From positions 15,739-79,738 of the forward strand of contig CAYJEX010000005.1 in assembly GCA_964369465.1 (NCBI GenBank): DNA of 64,000 bases, given 5' to 3'. Position numbers and translations under genes: made by a program. Position 1 is the first letter of the stretch; the number at the start of each line of letters is the position of its first letter. Below, piece by piece: positions 27,605-37,209 of the stretch. The stretch comes from CAYJHC01 sp964369465. GTDB lineage: Bacteria; Bacillota; Clostridia; Peptostreptococcales; Anaerovoracaceae. The notes beneath the pieces were generated by a model. The model was not told the origin of the DNA, did not search any database, and saw nothing but the letters and a program-made list of their open reading frames with translations.

Positions 27605-28942
27605 ATGAACGAGAATGGATTAGCAAAGAAATTGAAATTTTGGCATCTATGGGCTTTATGCGTAGGTGCAGTTGTAGGCGATGGCATATTTTTATACATT
27701 GCAAAAGGTGCTTCGGCAGCAGGTCCTGCTGCATCAGTATCATACTTAACAGCAGGTGTACTAATCATGATTGTATGTATGGTTATTTCAGAAATGGCAG
27801 TAGGTATGCCTGGAGCAGGATCAATACATACTTGGAGTAAAAGAATGTTAGGACCAGTTTGGGGAACTATGGCCGGTCTATGTGAAATTATAATGAATAT
27901 AATTTTCCTTGGTGCTGTTTCTCTAGCAGCAGGAGCACTAACTAACTATTTCTTCATGATAGGAGATGACCCTGCTATCTCTGCAGTTATATGGGCTGTT
28001 ATATGGTTGACACTAATATTAACAATTGCCCTTTTAGGAGGAGAAATTACAGGAAAAGCGCAGCTAGGATTAGTAATATTACTAGCAGGTGTTATGCTTG
28101 CATTTGCAGTACTAGGGGCATTCAGCGGAAAAATCAACCCTGCAAACTATGAACCTTTTGCACCATTTGGCGTAAGTGGAATGTGGATTGCAATGGGAGC
28201 CGCAATATATGCATATTTAGGACCAATCGCAATTTTAACATCAGGCGACGAGGTGGAAAAAATCACTGACCTTCCAAAAGCTATGTTCTGGGGATTTGTT
28301 ACATTTTTAGCTTTATACACAGCGGCAATTGTAGTTATGGTAGGCTTAATACCTTATACTGAATATGATTCTATGGAATCACCGTTTACTGCTGCTGCTG
28401 CATTTGTATTTGGAGATGCTGCAGGATTTATTATGAACTTCACCGCATGGATTGCTGCAGTTACATGTCTAGTTGCTGAAATCTTTTGCTCTTCTCGCTT
28501 GTTATTTGGCATGTCCAAAGATGGAGCTGTACCAAAGAAATTTTCGCTTGTAAGCAAAAGAAAAGTTCCTTGGTTTGGTTTAGTATTTTCATACGCAGTA
28601 GCACTTATTATTATAGTAATTGGTAGCATAGGAGCACTTGGTAACCTTTATGGTCTTTTAGCTACGCTCGGAAGTGTTGCCGGAACTGTTTGCTTGACAT
28701 TATCAGTTATTTCAAGTACACGTTACAAAAAAATGTTCCCAGAAGAATATTCTAAGCTACCTTGGAAACTACCAGCAAGAAGCCTTTTAATTGTGATATC
28801 TTATATTGGAATAGCCGCTATGTTATTTGCACTATTTAGTGCAGATCCGATGCTTCTAGTTCCTAGTGGAATATTCTTACTAGTAATCGTTGCGTTCTAT
28901 CATTTGTATTCCAAGAAAAAAATGGAAAGTAATGAAGCGTAA
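27605..28942 (+). CDS. APC-family amino acid permease
   Basis: A 445-residue membrane protein with about 12 hydrophobic segments and the APC signature in the first helices (LWALCVGAVVGDGIFLY, then GPAASVSYL). GTVCLTLSVISS lies late in the chain. The start has AAAGGAG, 13 nt after the decarboxylase stop. The operon context makes it the probable importer of the substrate, or exchanger for the product, of the adjacent decarboxylase. A strong terminator follows. Confidence 0.9.
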   Translation: MNENGLAKKLKFWHLWALCVGAVVGDGIFLYIAKGASAAGPAASVSYLTAGVLIMIVCMVISEMAVGMPGAGSIHTWSKRMLGPVWGTMAGLCEIIMNIIFLGAVSLAAGALTNYFFMIGDDPAISAVIWAVIWLTLILTIALLGGEITGKAQLGLVILLAGVMLAFAVLGAFSGKINPANYEPFAPFGVSGMWIAMGAAIYAYLGPIAILTSGDEVEKITDLPKAMFWGFVTFLALYTAAIVVMVGLIPYTEYDSMESPFTAAAAFVFGDAAGFIMNFTAWIAAVTCLVAEIFCSSRLLFGMSKDGAVPKKFSLVSKRKVPWFGLVFSYAVALIIIVIGSIGALGNLYGLLATLGSVAGTVCLTLSVISSTRYKKMFPEEYSKLPWKLPARSLLIVISYIGIAAMLFALFSADPMLLVPSGIFLLVIVAFYHLYSKKKMESNEA

Positions 28943-28980
28943 AATTAGCACAATTATATTTTTATAAAATAATTTGAAAA

Positions 28981-29021
28981 TAGAATGCCTTTTCAACATC
29001 TCGAATAGGCATTCTATTTTT
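28981..29021 (+). terminator. Rho-independent terminator after the permease
   Basis: TAGAATGCC (28981-28989) pairs with GGCATTCTA (29008-29016), followed by a T run. It ends the sigma-54 operon. Confidence 0.85.
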
Positions 29022-29061
29022 GTTTATTGCCACAAATTTCCATAATATGTTTCTCCTTTAC

Positions 29062-29090
29062 TTGTAAAATACATATCAAATTGATATAAT
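29062..29090 (+). promoter_or_regulatory. Candidate sigma-A promoter of the GGDEF gene
   Basis: TTGTAA (29062-29067), 17 bases, TATAAT (29085-29090), about 100 nt upstream of the diguanylate cyclase start. Confidence 0.6.
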
Positions 29091-29193
29091 TAAAGTGAAA
29101 TGACTATGTACACATGCCATGATTTATAACATTTTCATTATATAATTATTTTCTATTGTAGTAGTGCTTACTTTTGGAAAGGACACGATCGTT

Positions 29194-30855
29194 ATGGACA
29201 CAATACATTATGTGTTATTTTCTATAGTAATATTTTCTCACTCATATTTATCATTCTATTTGACTGGGAGAATTTTCGTTAAACGCCCTTTATATCCCAT
29301 CCTTATGCCTTTATTTTCACTGTTCAATACTGCTGCATTTATTTTCCTATTTTATATTTCTGATGGGCTTTTTCATATTCAGTATTCTGTAGTATCAGTT
29401 ATTTTCTTAGTACAAATACTGTTTCTATGCAGAGGCCATGTAATCGGTCTTTTCACTGCAGGATTTGCTATATTATTACATTTTTTTGCAATAAGAGCTA
29501 TTACAGTTTCAATATTTTCATTCGCACTTGATACTTCCACAGGTAATATTTTGCTTGATACTTCCACTTTTTTACTTTCAACTTTTATTGTATTTTTTGC
29601 ACACATAATAATATTGTCCTTATTCATTTTACTTGTGCCACTTAAATACTTAAAAATCATTACAAAAAACTCCGAACTGGTAACATTCCTATTTGTCTTT
29701 GCCGCAATTCTTTGTTTGTTAATTATTTTTGACGGAGCATTGCTTTACATAAAAATCAAAATCTTTGAACTTACTTTGCTGCAACTTATTTTGCCTTCAA
29801 CACTCCTAGTTTTCTTCTATATAGCACTATTTATGATGTTCAACATCATAGTTCTACATGGATATAAAGACAAAACGTCCTTACTTGAATCTTCAATAAA
29901 AAAAGACAAGGTTTTGAAAGATGCCTTGTTTAGCCTTACAGAAATTTTTATAGAAGTCAATTGCACACAAAATGAGATTAAGCAAATTTTTATCAAAGGT
30001 AACGAAATAAACTCTTCCGAGTTTGGCACTTATTCAAATTTTCTGCATATAACCTCTGAAAAATTCATGCACCCTGAAGATTCTCACAAAACAGAATCTA
30101 TATCACCTTTTTCACTTGTTAATTTATCAAATGAAAACAAAAGAGAAGTCACATACCATTACAGATCCCTTCAAATAATGGCAAAAGATACTTTTGAAGA
30201 AACAATGACCATCGCAGATAGTTACCTTTGGTACAAACTACAAGCCAAAACACAAATTGACCCAGTTTCTAAAGATGTTATTGCAATAATTACTGTAGAT
30301 GAAATTCATGAAGAAAAGGAAACAGAAATTTCTTTAAGAAACGAAGCGACCTTTGATTCTTTGACTGGAGCATTAAACAAAAGACACGGAACACAGCTAA
30401 TATCAGACAAAATAAATGACGGAGCAACAGGAGCTCTATTTATGATAGATATTGACAACTTCAAGCAAGTAAACGACCAATTCGGTCATACAGCAGGAGA
30501 TACAATTTTAAAAAAAGTGTCGGAAGCAATCTCTTCTCAATTCAGAAGTAACGATTCTTTTGTTAGAATTGGGGGAGATGAGTTCATTGTGTTTTTGCCT
30601 TCTGAAATTTCTTCGGCAAGAATAGCTGAAAAAGCTCAAGCCCTATGTTATGAAATTTCAAATTCGCGGTTTTTACCAGAGAATCCAGACTTTACTGTTA
30701 CAATTAGTCTAGGCATTGCTATATGCCCTAAAAATGGTAAAACATATTCCGATCTTTTCGATGCGGCAGATTTGGCTATGTACTCGACAAAAAATAAAGG
30801 GAAAAATACTTACACTATATCTAGCACTACAAAGCAAGAAACCTTTTTTGAATAA
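29194..30855 (+). CDS. Membrane-bound diguanylate cyclase (GGDEF)
   Basis: The N-terminal 220 residues hold six or seven hydrophobic helices. A PAS-like stretch (about 230-380) and a C-terminal GGDEF domain follow. The active loop is intact: RIGGDEFIVFL, with an RSND (RxxD) inhibitory I-site five residues before it and DIDNFKQVNDQFGH upstream. It should therefore make c-di-GMP with product feedback. The likely ATG (29194) has AAAGGA ten bases upstream; the frame is open from a GTG at 29164. It stands alone between two terminators. Confidence 0.9.
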   Translation: MDTIHYVLFSIVIFSHSYLSFYLTGRIFVKRPLYPILMPLFSLFNTAAFIFLFYISDGLFHIQYSVVSVIFLVQILFLCRGHVIGLFTAGFAILLHFFAIRAITVSIFSFALDTSTGNILLDTSTFLLSTFIVFFAHIIILSLFILLVPLKYLKIITKNSELVTFLFVFAAILCLLIIFDGALLYIKIKIFELTLLQLILPSTLLVFFYIALFMMFNIIVLHGYKDKTSLLESSIKKDKVLKDALFSLTEIFIEVNCTQNEIKQIFIKGNEINSSEFGTYSNFLHITSEKFMHPEDSHKTESISPFSLVNLSNENKREVTYHYRSLQIMAKDTFEETMTIADSYLWYKLQAKTQIDPVSKDVIAIITVDEIHEEKETEISLRNEATFDSLTGALNKRHGTQLISDKINDGATGALFMIDIDNFKQVNDQFGHTAGDTILKKVSEAISSQFRSNDSFVRIGGDEFIVFLPSEISSARIAEKAQALCYEISNSRFLPENPDFTVTISLGIAICPKNGKTYSDLFDAADLAMYSTKNKGKNTYTISSTTKQETFFE

Positions 30856-30960
30856 ACTACTCCAAAACTTATATAAATTTATAATTGTACCTGATACTTC
30901 ATTCTCAATAGAGCTCTCTAAATCAAATCTTGCTATAATCATTGTATTAATACAGAATCC

Positions 30961-30994
30961 AAAAGGCAATCCAGATTACCAGATTGCCTTTTTT
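30961..30994. terminator. Bidirectional terminator between GGDEF gene and thiolase
   Basis: AAGGCAATC (30963-30971) pairs with GATTGCCTT (30982-30990), flanked by A and T runs, between convergent genes. Confidence 0.88.
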
Positions 30995-31034
30995 ACATTT
31001 AGTTATAATTTATATTCCGTTGTATTATTTTATT

Positions 31035-32213
31035 TTATCTTTTAACTATCATAGCAGTTCCTTGACCTCCACCTATGCATAGCGTTGCAAGTCCAGTCTT
31101 CGAATCTCTTTTTATCATTTCATGAATTAACGTTATTAATATTCTAGTACCTGATGCTCCAATTGGATGTCCCATTGCTATTGCCCCACCATTAACATTC
31201 AATTTTTCCGGATCAATACCTAGGTCCTTACCAACTGCTAATGACTGCGCCGCAAATGCTTCATTGGCTTCTATTAATTCAATATCTTCAATTTTCATAT
31301 CTGCCTTTTCTAAAGCTTTTTTCGATGATGGAACTGGCCCAATTCCCATAATCAAAGGGTCTACCCCTGCCGAAGCATAAGATGCAATTGTACACAATGG
31401 TTTAATGCCTAATTCATCTGCTTTTTCCTTAGACATTACTACTACCGCTGCTCCACCATCATTTATTCCCGATGCGTTCGCTGCAGTTACTGTTCCATCT
31501 TTCTTAAAAGCAGGTCGAAGTTTCGCAAGCCCCTCTACAACTACACCCGGTTTTGGGTATTCATCTGTATCAAACACTTTTGGTTCTCCCTTTTTTTGAG
31601 GAATAAGAACAGGCACAATTTCTTCTTTGAATTTTCCTGCTGCTAATGCAGCCTCAGCTTTTTGTTGAGAGTTCGCAGCAAATGCATCTTGCTCCTCTCT
31701 TGTAAGTCCCCACTGCTCTGCTATATTTTCAGCTGTAATTCCCATATGAATGTTATCAAATGCATCTGTGAGGCCATCATATACCATTGTATCAATTACT
31801 TGCGAGTTCCCCATTCTAGCACCCCATCTTGCTGCTGGCATTACATACCCTGACTGTGACATGTTCTCTGCACCACCTGCTACTACAATGTCTGCATCTC
31901 CAGCTTTAATAATCTGAGCAGCTAGAGACACGGCTCTAAGACCCGAACCACATACTTTGTTAAGTGCCATAGAAGGAACTTCTTTTGGAATGCCAGACTC
32001 AATACTTATTTGCCTTGCAATATTTTGTCCAAGACCTCCTTGTAATACACAGCCCATAATCACTTCATCAACCTGCTCTGCTTTAAGGCCTGCTCTTTTC
32101 AAAGCTTCTTTAACTGCAATAGCTCCAAGTTGCTTTGCTGAAACATCTTTTAAACTGCCTCCAAATGTTCCAATTGGTGTTCTCGCCGCACTTACAATTA
32201 CTACTTCCTTCAT
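31035..32213 (-). CDS. Acetyl-CoA C-acetyltransferase (thiolase)
   Basis: Thiolase condensing two acetyl-CoA to acetoacetyl-CoA, or the reverse. Catalytic residues are visible: the acyl-accepting Cys in NKVCGSGLRAV (about 88), the His in GGAIAMGHPIGASG (about 348) and the second Cys in LCIGGGQGTA (about 378). 392 residues is the standard length. The ATG at 32213 follows AGGAGG; the frame is open 14 codons further. In this organism it could process acetoacetyl-CoA from lysine fermentation into acetyl-CoA or butyrate, but no beta-oxidation genes lie beside it. Confidence 0.95.
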   Translation of the reverse strand: MKEVVIVSAARTPIGTFGGSLKDVSAKQLGAIAVKEALKRAGLKAEQVDEVIMGCVLQGGLGQNIARQISIESGIPKEVPSMALNKVCGSGLRAVSLAAQIIKAGDADIVVAGGAENMSQSGYVMPAARWGARMGNSQVIDTMVYDGLTDAFDNIHMGITAENIAEQWGLTREEQDAFAANSQQKAEAALAAGKFKEEIVPVLIPQKKGEPKVFDTDEYPKPGVVVEGLAKLRPAFKKDGTVTAANASGINDGGAAVVVMSKEKADELGIKPLCTIASYASAGVDPLIMGIGPVPSSKKALEKADMKIEDIELIEANEAFAAQSLAVGKDLGIDPEKLNVNGGAIAMGHPIGASGTRILITLIHEMIKRDSKTGLATLCIGGGQGTAMIVKR

Positions 32214-32418
32214 ATTATTCCTCCTGCTCAAAATAAAAAATAAATTACTCAACAAAATAATTATTCTTGTATACTATATTCATTATTTCATCTACAGTAA
32301 TATTTTACCACGAAATCATAAGTTTTCTATATATTTTTTGACCAAATAAAACAATTCTACTATTCGCACAATTCTGAAAATGAACCGTAATGCACTTACA
32401 GTTAGTATTTCCCTTCAA

Positions 32419-32961
32419 TCATTTTATTATTTTCGATATTTCCTTGAAACCTTCTGTCTTCGCATCTTGAAGTATGTCAAACAAAATTGCCTCACAAGTA
32501 GATATTTCTACCCCTGCTTTTGCCATTCTAGCGATTGCAACTTTTTTATCATTTGAATTTCTTGAACTCACACAATCTTCCACTACTAATACCTTGTATC
32601 CTTTTTTTAATAAATCCAAAGCAGTTTGTGCTACGCAAATATGTGTTTCTATTCCACAAACAACTATTTCCTTGCATCCTCTTCCATGTTTATTTATGAA
32701 TTCCATAAATCCTTCTTCAGCAACGGCACTAAAGTGTGTTTTGTCAAAATACTCTGCTTTTTCAGCAAGCGCTTCTTTAATTGATGCCACTGTGTTTCCT
32801 AGTCCTTTTGCGTATTGTTCTGTAACTAAAATTGGCATTCCAAGTACAGCAGCTCCCTTTGCTAATTTTATTGTTTTATCTGTTAGTACTTCCAACCCAT
32901 CCATAGCTGGCATTAGCCTTTCTTGAAAGTCCACAAACAAAATTATTTTTTCCTTATTCAT
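32419..32961 (-). CDS. Isochorismatase-family cysteine hydrolase
   Basis: A 180-residue cysteine hydrolase of the isochorismatase/nicotinamidase fold. The catalytic triad is readable: Asp in LFVDFQERLMP (about 10), Lys in YFDKTHFSA and Cys in CGIETHICVAQTALDLL (about 115). The metal-binding residues of true nicotinamidase are not obvious, so the substrate is open. The ATG (32961) follows GGGGTG six bases upstream. It is 30 nt downstream of surE on the same strand. Confidence 0.87.
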   Translation of the reverse strand: MNKEKIILFVDFQERLMPAMDGLEVLTDKTIKLAKGAAVLGMPILVTEQYAKGLGNTVASIKEALAEKAEYFDKTHFSAVAEEGFMEFINKHGRGCKEIVVCGIETHICVAQTALDLLKKGYKVLVVEDCVSSRNSNDKKVAIARMAKAGVEISTCEAILFDILQDAKTEGFKEISKIIK

Positions 32962-32991
32962 ATTATTCACCCCATCTAAAAACTTTCTAAT

Positions 32992-33771
32992 CTAATTATC
33001 ATCTTCAAGTAATTTTTCATCTTGCCAAATCTTTTCAAGTAGATCATGTGCAGTTAAGTCAAAATGAAGCGGCGTTATCGTCGCATATCCTTCTTGCATA
33101 GCTAGAACATCATAAGATAGATTCTTACTTCTATACTTTTTAGGATAACCTTCATATTGATACACTAATTGTCCCTCTTCATTTTCATTAGATGATAGCC
33201 ACTCTTCATATTCTCTTATACCTAATTTAGTGTATTTTATTCCTTTCACTTCCTCCTTAGGCATATTAGGTACATTAATATTCAAAACCATGCCTGATTT
33301 TAATTCCTTAAACACTTTTTCAATTGTATTCACAATTATACATTTTATATATTCAAAATGTTTCGGGCTATGACTGTTTACCGAAAGTGCTACAGCAGGA
33401 AGTTTACACATTGCCCCTTCTATTGCAGCAGATACCGTTCCAGAATATAACGTATCTGTACCCAAATTTCCACCATGATTTATTCCGGAATAGACCAAAT
33501 CAATATCAATTCCTCTTTCATTATAATATTTTAATCCTAACTTGACACAATCTACGGGAGTTCCACTGCACTTCAATGCCATTTTTGCTCCTTCATATTG
33601 TATTTCCTTAATATAAATCGGTTTTCCAACTGTTATTCCATGGCCACTAGCACTTCTTTGTCCGTCAGGAGCGCAAACATACACCTCTGCTTTTTCTGCT
33701 ACAGCATTTACAAGTTGACGTATTCCTTCTGAATCTATTCCATCATCATTCGTAACTAATACCTTAATCAT
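32992..33771 (-). CDS. surE: 5'/3'-nucleotidase SurE
   Basis: Metal-dependent phosphatase acting on nucleoside monophosphates and often polyphosphate. The N-terminal VLVTNDDGIDSEGI carries the metal-binding Asp pair, and later YSGINHGGNLGTDTLYSGTVSAA is diagnostic. About 259 residues is typical. The ATG at 33771 has GGGAG six bases upstream; an earlier ATG lies at 33783. Its start overlaps the end of the pseudouridine synthase gene, so they are cotranscribed. Confidence 0.95.
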   Translation of the reverse strand: MIKVLVTNDDGIDSEGIRQLVNAVAEKAEVYVCAPDGQRSASGHGITVGKPIYIKEIQYEGAKMALKCSGTPVDCVKLGLKYYNERGIDIDLVYSGINHGGNLGTDTLYSGTVSAAIEGAMCKLPAVALSVNSHSPKHFEYIKCIIVNTIEKVFKELKSGMVLNINVPNMPKEEVKGIKYTKLGIREYEEWLSSNENEEGQLVYQYEGYPKKYRSKNLSYDVLAMQEGYATITPLHFDLTAHDLLEKIWQDEKLLEDDN

Positions 33772-34483
33772 TTGTTCTCCCATTATTTCTCAAGCTCCTT
33801 ATTTCTTCTTGTGTAAGTTTTCTATAATGTCCTTCTTTAAGTCTACCCAAAACAACCTCTCCTATTGCAATTCTTTGTAATTCTATAACCTTGTTACCCA
33901 CCGACTTGCACATTTTTCTAATTTGCCTATTTTTCCCTTCAGAAACAGTGATTTCTAGTAAAGCTGTAGATTTCATCTGCTTTATTAGCTTAACCCACGC
34001 TTTCCCTGTTACATAGCCTCCTATATCCACGCCATTTCTCAACTTAACTATTCTTTCAGTAGACATTATTCCAGAAACCAACACTCTATATGTTTTATTC
34101 ACTTTGTTAGCTGGGTGAGCCAAGTCATTAAAAAAGTCGCCGTCGTTTGTCATGATCAAAAGCCCTGACGTTTCGTAATCCAATCTTCCCACTGGAAATA
34201 TTCTTTCCTGTATATCTGTCACAAGTTGCATAACTGTAGGTCTTCCTTGTTCATCGCTTACTGTAGTGATATATCCAGCTGGCTTATTCAAAAGAATGTA
34301 CACTTTTTTTTCATAAGGTTTAATAATTCTTCCATTTACCTTTACCACATCATCTGGTTGAACCTGGTACCCCATTTCTTTTACAGTTATTCCATTTACT
34401 TTCACATTTCCGTTTGTTGTTAATTCATCTGCTTTACGTCTACTAGTTACACCTGATGAAGCTATATATTTATTTAATCTCAT
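33764..34483 (-). CDS. RluB/RsuA-type pseudouridine synthase
   Basis: Pseudouridine synthase that modifies rRNA. An N-terminal S4 RNA-binding domain (MRLNKYIASSGVTSRRKAD) is followed by the catalytic domain with GRLDYETSGLL, whose Asp is the nucleophile, and NRQIRKMCKSVG. 239 residues fits the RsuA/RluB/E/F family; target position cannot be told apart by reading. It is transcribed with surE and is divergent from the ThrE-like exporter. Confidence 0.93.
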   Translation of the reverse strand: MRLNKYIASSGVTSRRKADELTTNGNVKVNGITVKEMGYQVQPDDVVKVNGRIIKPYEKKVYILLNKPAGYITTVSDEQGRPTVMQLVTDIQERIFPVGRLDYETSGLLIMTNDGDFFNDLAHPANKVNKTYRVLVSGIMSTERIVKLRNGVDIGGYVTGKAWVKLIKQMKSTALLEITVSEGKNRQIRKMCKSVGNKVIELQRIAIGEVVLGRLKEGHYRKLTQEEIRSLRNNGRTND

Positions 34484-34620
34484 TATTCATTCTCACATTA
34501 TAGCATTTACTGCCTACTCCAACTCTTTAAGCTTATTATTATTAATAAGTTTGTTTCTATTGATAGTCTACCATATACAATTAAATTGTGCTACAATTTA
34601 TATATGAAAGGTGGTAGCAT

Positions 34621-35406
34621 ATGTCCAACGTATTAGAAAGAAAAGTATTGTCTTTGGCACTTTTAGCAGGAGAAATAATGCTAAAAAGTGGTGCTGAAAT
34701 ATATAGAGTTGAAGATACAATCACGCGAATATGCCGCGCATGCAAAATGGATAATGTTGGAGTATTTAGTACTCTTACGGGAATTTTTGTTTCCGTATCA
34801 AGAGATAGAGAGGATTCACATTCATCTACTGCTATTGCAAATGTAAAAACTTCATCAATAAATTTGAACAAAATATCAAAAGTCAATTCTTTTGCGAGAA
34901 CATTTATTGCGACAGACCTTTCGGTTGATGAAGGAATAGAAATTCTCGAAAAAATAAAAACAAAAAGATTATATCCTGTCCCCTTTAAAATTTTTATCTC
35001 CGGTATTTCGTGTGCATTGTTCTCGGTTATTTTTGGGGGCTTGTTTTCAGATAGCATCCTAACAGGATTTATTGGCCTAGCCTCATATTCAATATTTTTA
35101 GGCTTAGCCGCCTTGAATACAAATTATTTTCTATGTGATTTTCTAGCCATTGCTTTTGCAGCCTTCGCCTGCTTAGCTGCCAGTCATTTTGATTTGATTT
35201 CCACATCTGGCCCTGCAATAATAGGTTCTCTAATGTTATTTGCACCTGGATTTTCAATAACTACATCTATGAGGGATTTCCTTTCGGGCGACATGCTTGC
35301 TGGACTCTCTCGATTAGTTGAAGCGCTTGCAATTGCAATTTCACTCGCTGCTGGAGTAGGCTTTGCTCTACAAATTTGGAACTATACAGGAGGGCTTTTT
35401 CAATGA
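34621..35406 (+). CDS. Threonine/serine exporter family protein, N-terminal (DUF1212) half
   Basis: First half of a split ThrE-type exporter. The cytoplasmic part includes AGEIMLKSGAEIYRVEDTI, the conserved start of DUF1212, and FSTLTGIFVS. Five hydrophobic helices fill residues 120-260. AAAGGTGG lies upstream. The stop overlaps the start of the second half (ATGA). The two proteins together equal a full-length ThrE, so they probably form one transporter. The substrate here is inferred from family only. Confidence 0.88.
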   Translation: MSNVLERKVLSLALLAGEIMLKSGAEIYRVEDTITRICRACKMDNVGVFSTLTGIFVSVSRDREDSHSSTAIANVKTSSINLNKISKVNSFARTFIATDLSVDEGIEILEKIKTKRLYPVPFKIFISGISCALFSVIFGGLFSDSILTGFIGLASYSIFLGLAALNTNYFLCDFLAIAFAAFACLAASHFDLISTSGPAIIGSLMLFAPGFSITTSMRDFLSGDMLAGLSRLVEALAIAISLAAGVGFALQIWNYTGGLFQ

Positions 35407-35846
35407 TATCTAGTCTATTTCTTGTTTTTTTTGTAACATTAGGTTTTGCCATCCTCTGCCATGCACCAATCAAAATCTTGATTCCCACATCTTTCATTGG
35501 GATGTTAGGTTACACCACATATCTATTGTTCCTTGATGCTTATGGTGACGTTCTACCTGTATTTATTGCTGCATGTGCAATAGGACTATTGAGTGATATT
35601 TGCGCTAGGTTAATGAAGGAACCTACTACTATATTTATCATCCCTGCCATCGTTTCCCTTGTGCCTGGTTCAAAACTATATTACACAATGTTAGCTGTAA
35701 TTGAAGGAAAATTAGCTTTGGCTGCTGAGTTAGGAACATCTACACTATTTATCGCGGGAGCTATTGCTCTAGGTCTTGTTGTAGAAGGGTCTCTCTTTAG
35801 AATAGTCGTAACAATTAAAAGAAACATTTTTAAAAAGGGTAAGTAG
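35403..35846 (+). CDS. Threonine/serine exporter family protein, C-terminal half
   Basis: A 147-residue protein with four to five transmembrane helices, matching the ThrE_2 (DUF3815) half (FIIPAIVSLVPGSKLYYTML is its signature). It starts at the ATG overlapping the previous stop, with AGGAGG upstream. It ends 13 nt before the convergent scpB stop. Confidence 0.88.
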   Translation: MISSLFLVFFVTLGFAILCHAPIKILIPTSFIGMLGYTTYLLFLDAYGDVLPVFIAACAIGLLSDICARLMKEPTTIFIIPAIVSLVPGSKLYYTMLAVIEGKLALAAELGTSTLFIAGAIALGLVVEGSLFRIVVTIKRNIFKKGK

Positions 35847-35859
35847 TGCAACTAACCCT

Positions 35860-36444
35860 CTATGTTTCAATTTTTAACTGCTTCATCTCCCATTGCCCTA
35901 ACAACTCTTCTTCTATATCATTAGATTCTTCTAACTCTTCTAGTTTTGGTAATTCCTTAAGTGATTCATATCCAAAATATCTAAGAAAATCGTTTGTCGT
36001 TCCATATAACACTGGTCTACCTATACCCTCAGATCTTCCCACCTCGCAAACCAATCCTTTTGCATTCAATCCTTCAATTACCCTATCACATTTTATTCCT
36101 CTTACAGCTTCTATTTCCGCTCTTGTAACAGGTTGTTTATATGCAACAATAGCAAGTACTTCTAATGCAGATTGACTTAATCTCCTTTTTCTAACAGGAG
36201 TACATAACCTCTCTACATACTCAGCATTTTCTGAAAAAGTTACTAATTGAAACGTTTTATCAATCTCCCTAATTCGAATTCCTCTATTTTCTTCTTCATA
36301 CTGCGTTGCAAGTTCTCTCATATACTTTACTGCATCTTTTGTTTCTATATTTAAAACATCTGCCATTGCTTTTGCTTCCAAAGGCTCTCCCCAAACAAAA
36401 AGCATCGATTCCATTGCTGATTTCATTCTTTTTTCGCTAGCCAT
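35860..36444 (-). CDS. scpB: Segregation and condensation protein B
   Basis: Winged-helix subunit of the Smc-ScpA-ScpB condensin. Two winged helices are visible: SMLFVWGEPLEAKAMADVL and ALEVLAIVAYKQPVTRAEIE..IRG-type motif (VRGIKCDRVIE). 194 residues is normal. It follows scpA by 24 nt in the mtnA-scpA-scpB group. Confidence 0.94.
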   Translation of the reverse strand: MASEKRMKSAMESMLFVWGEPLEAKAMADVLNIETKDAVKYMRELATQYEEENRGIRIREIDKTFQLVTFSENAEYVERLCTPVRKRRLSQSALEVLAIVAYKQPVTRAEIEAVRGIKCDRVIEGLNAKGLVCEVGRSEGIGRPVLYGTTNDFLRYFGYESLKELPKLEELEESNDIEEELLGQWEMKQLKIET

Positions 36445-36468
36445 ATTCCCCTGCTTTCCATAAATATA

Positions 36469-37209
36469 CTATAAATTATCTGTAGCTCCTACTTTAATTG
36501 GACCATATATCGTCTGTTGCTTCGCCCATAACCTGTCTTGTTTCACCAATTCTAACATTGAAGAAAAAGAAAGCGCAACATCATATTTATCATTTTTTTC
36601 ATTAACAAGGCTATAAAAATCAACCTCATTCTTTCCTTCTAGATCAAACAACTTTTTTATAAATGTAAGTTTTGCTTCTGTTGTGATTTTTTCTATCCTC
36701 CTGCTTTCATAGTTTTGTTTCATGACTGATTCTTTTTTCTTTTTCAAAAGAAACCTATTGAAGGCAATAACAAACTGGTCAATATCTAAGGATAAATATT
36801 CATCAGCATCATTCGTATACTCTGTCAAATCCTCTTGTGGTTTAGAAAATATACTTCTTCCATACAACTCTTGTTCACTCAACGATTCAGAAATTGCCTT
36901 AAATTTTCTGTACTCAATTAGTCTGCCTACTAGTTCTGCGCGAGGGTCTTCATCAAAGACATCAACACCATCTACACTTATTTTAGGAAGAAGCATCTTG
37001 GATTTTATTTCTAAAAGGCTTGCTGCCAGTATCATAAATTCCGTAGCAATTTCCACATCTAATTTTTCCATATTTTCAATATACTCTATATACTGTTTTG
37101 TTATTTCTGATATTTTGATATCATATATACTCATTTTTGCAGTCTCTATCAAGTATACCAAAAGATCAAATGGTCCTTCAAACTGTCTTAGTTTAACTTT
37201 ATATGACAT
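36469..37209 (-). CDS. scpA: Segregation and condensation protein A
   Basis: Kleisin subunit of condensin. It begins YKVKLRQFEGPFDLLVYLIE, the standard ScpA N terminus, and the middle reads EFMILAASLLEIKSKMLLP. 246 residues fits. The start overlaps the end of mtnA by 11 bases, suggesting translational coupling. Confidence 0.95.
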   Translation of the reverse strand: MSYKVKLRQFEGPFDLLVYLIETAKMSIYDIKISEITKQYIEYIENMEKLDVEIATEFMILAASLLEIKSKMLLPKISVDGVDVFDEDPRAELVGRLIEYRKFKAISESLSEQELYGRSIFSKPQEDLTEYTNDADEYLSLDIDQFVIAFNRFLLKKKKESVMKQNYESRRIEKITTEAKLTFIKKLFDLEGKNEVDFYSLVNEKNDKYDVALSFSSMLELVKQDRLWAKQQTIYGPIKVGATDNL

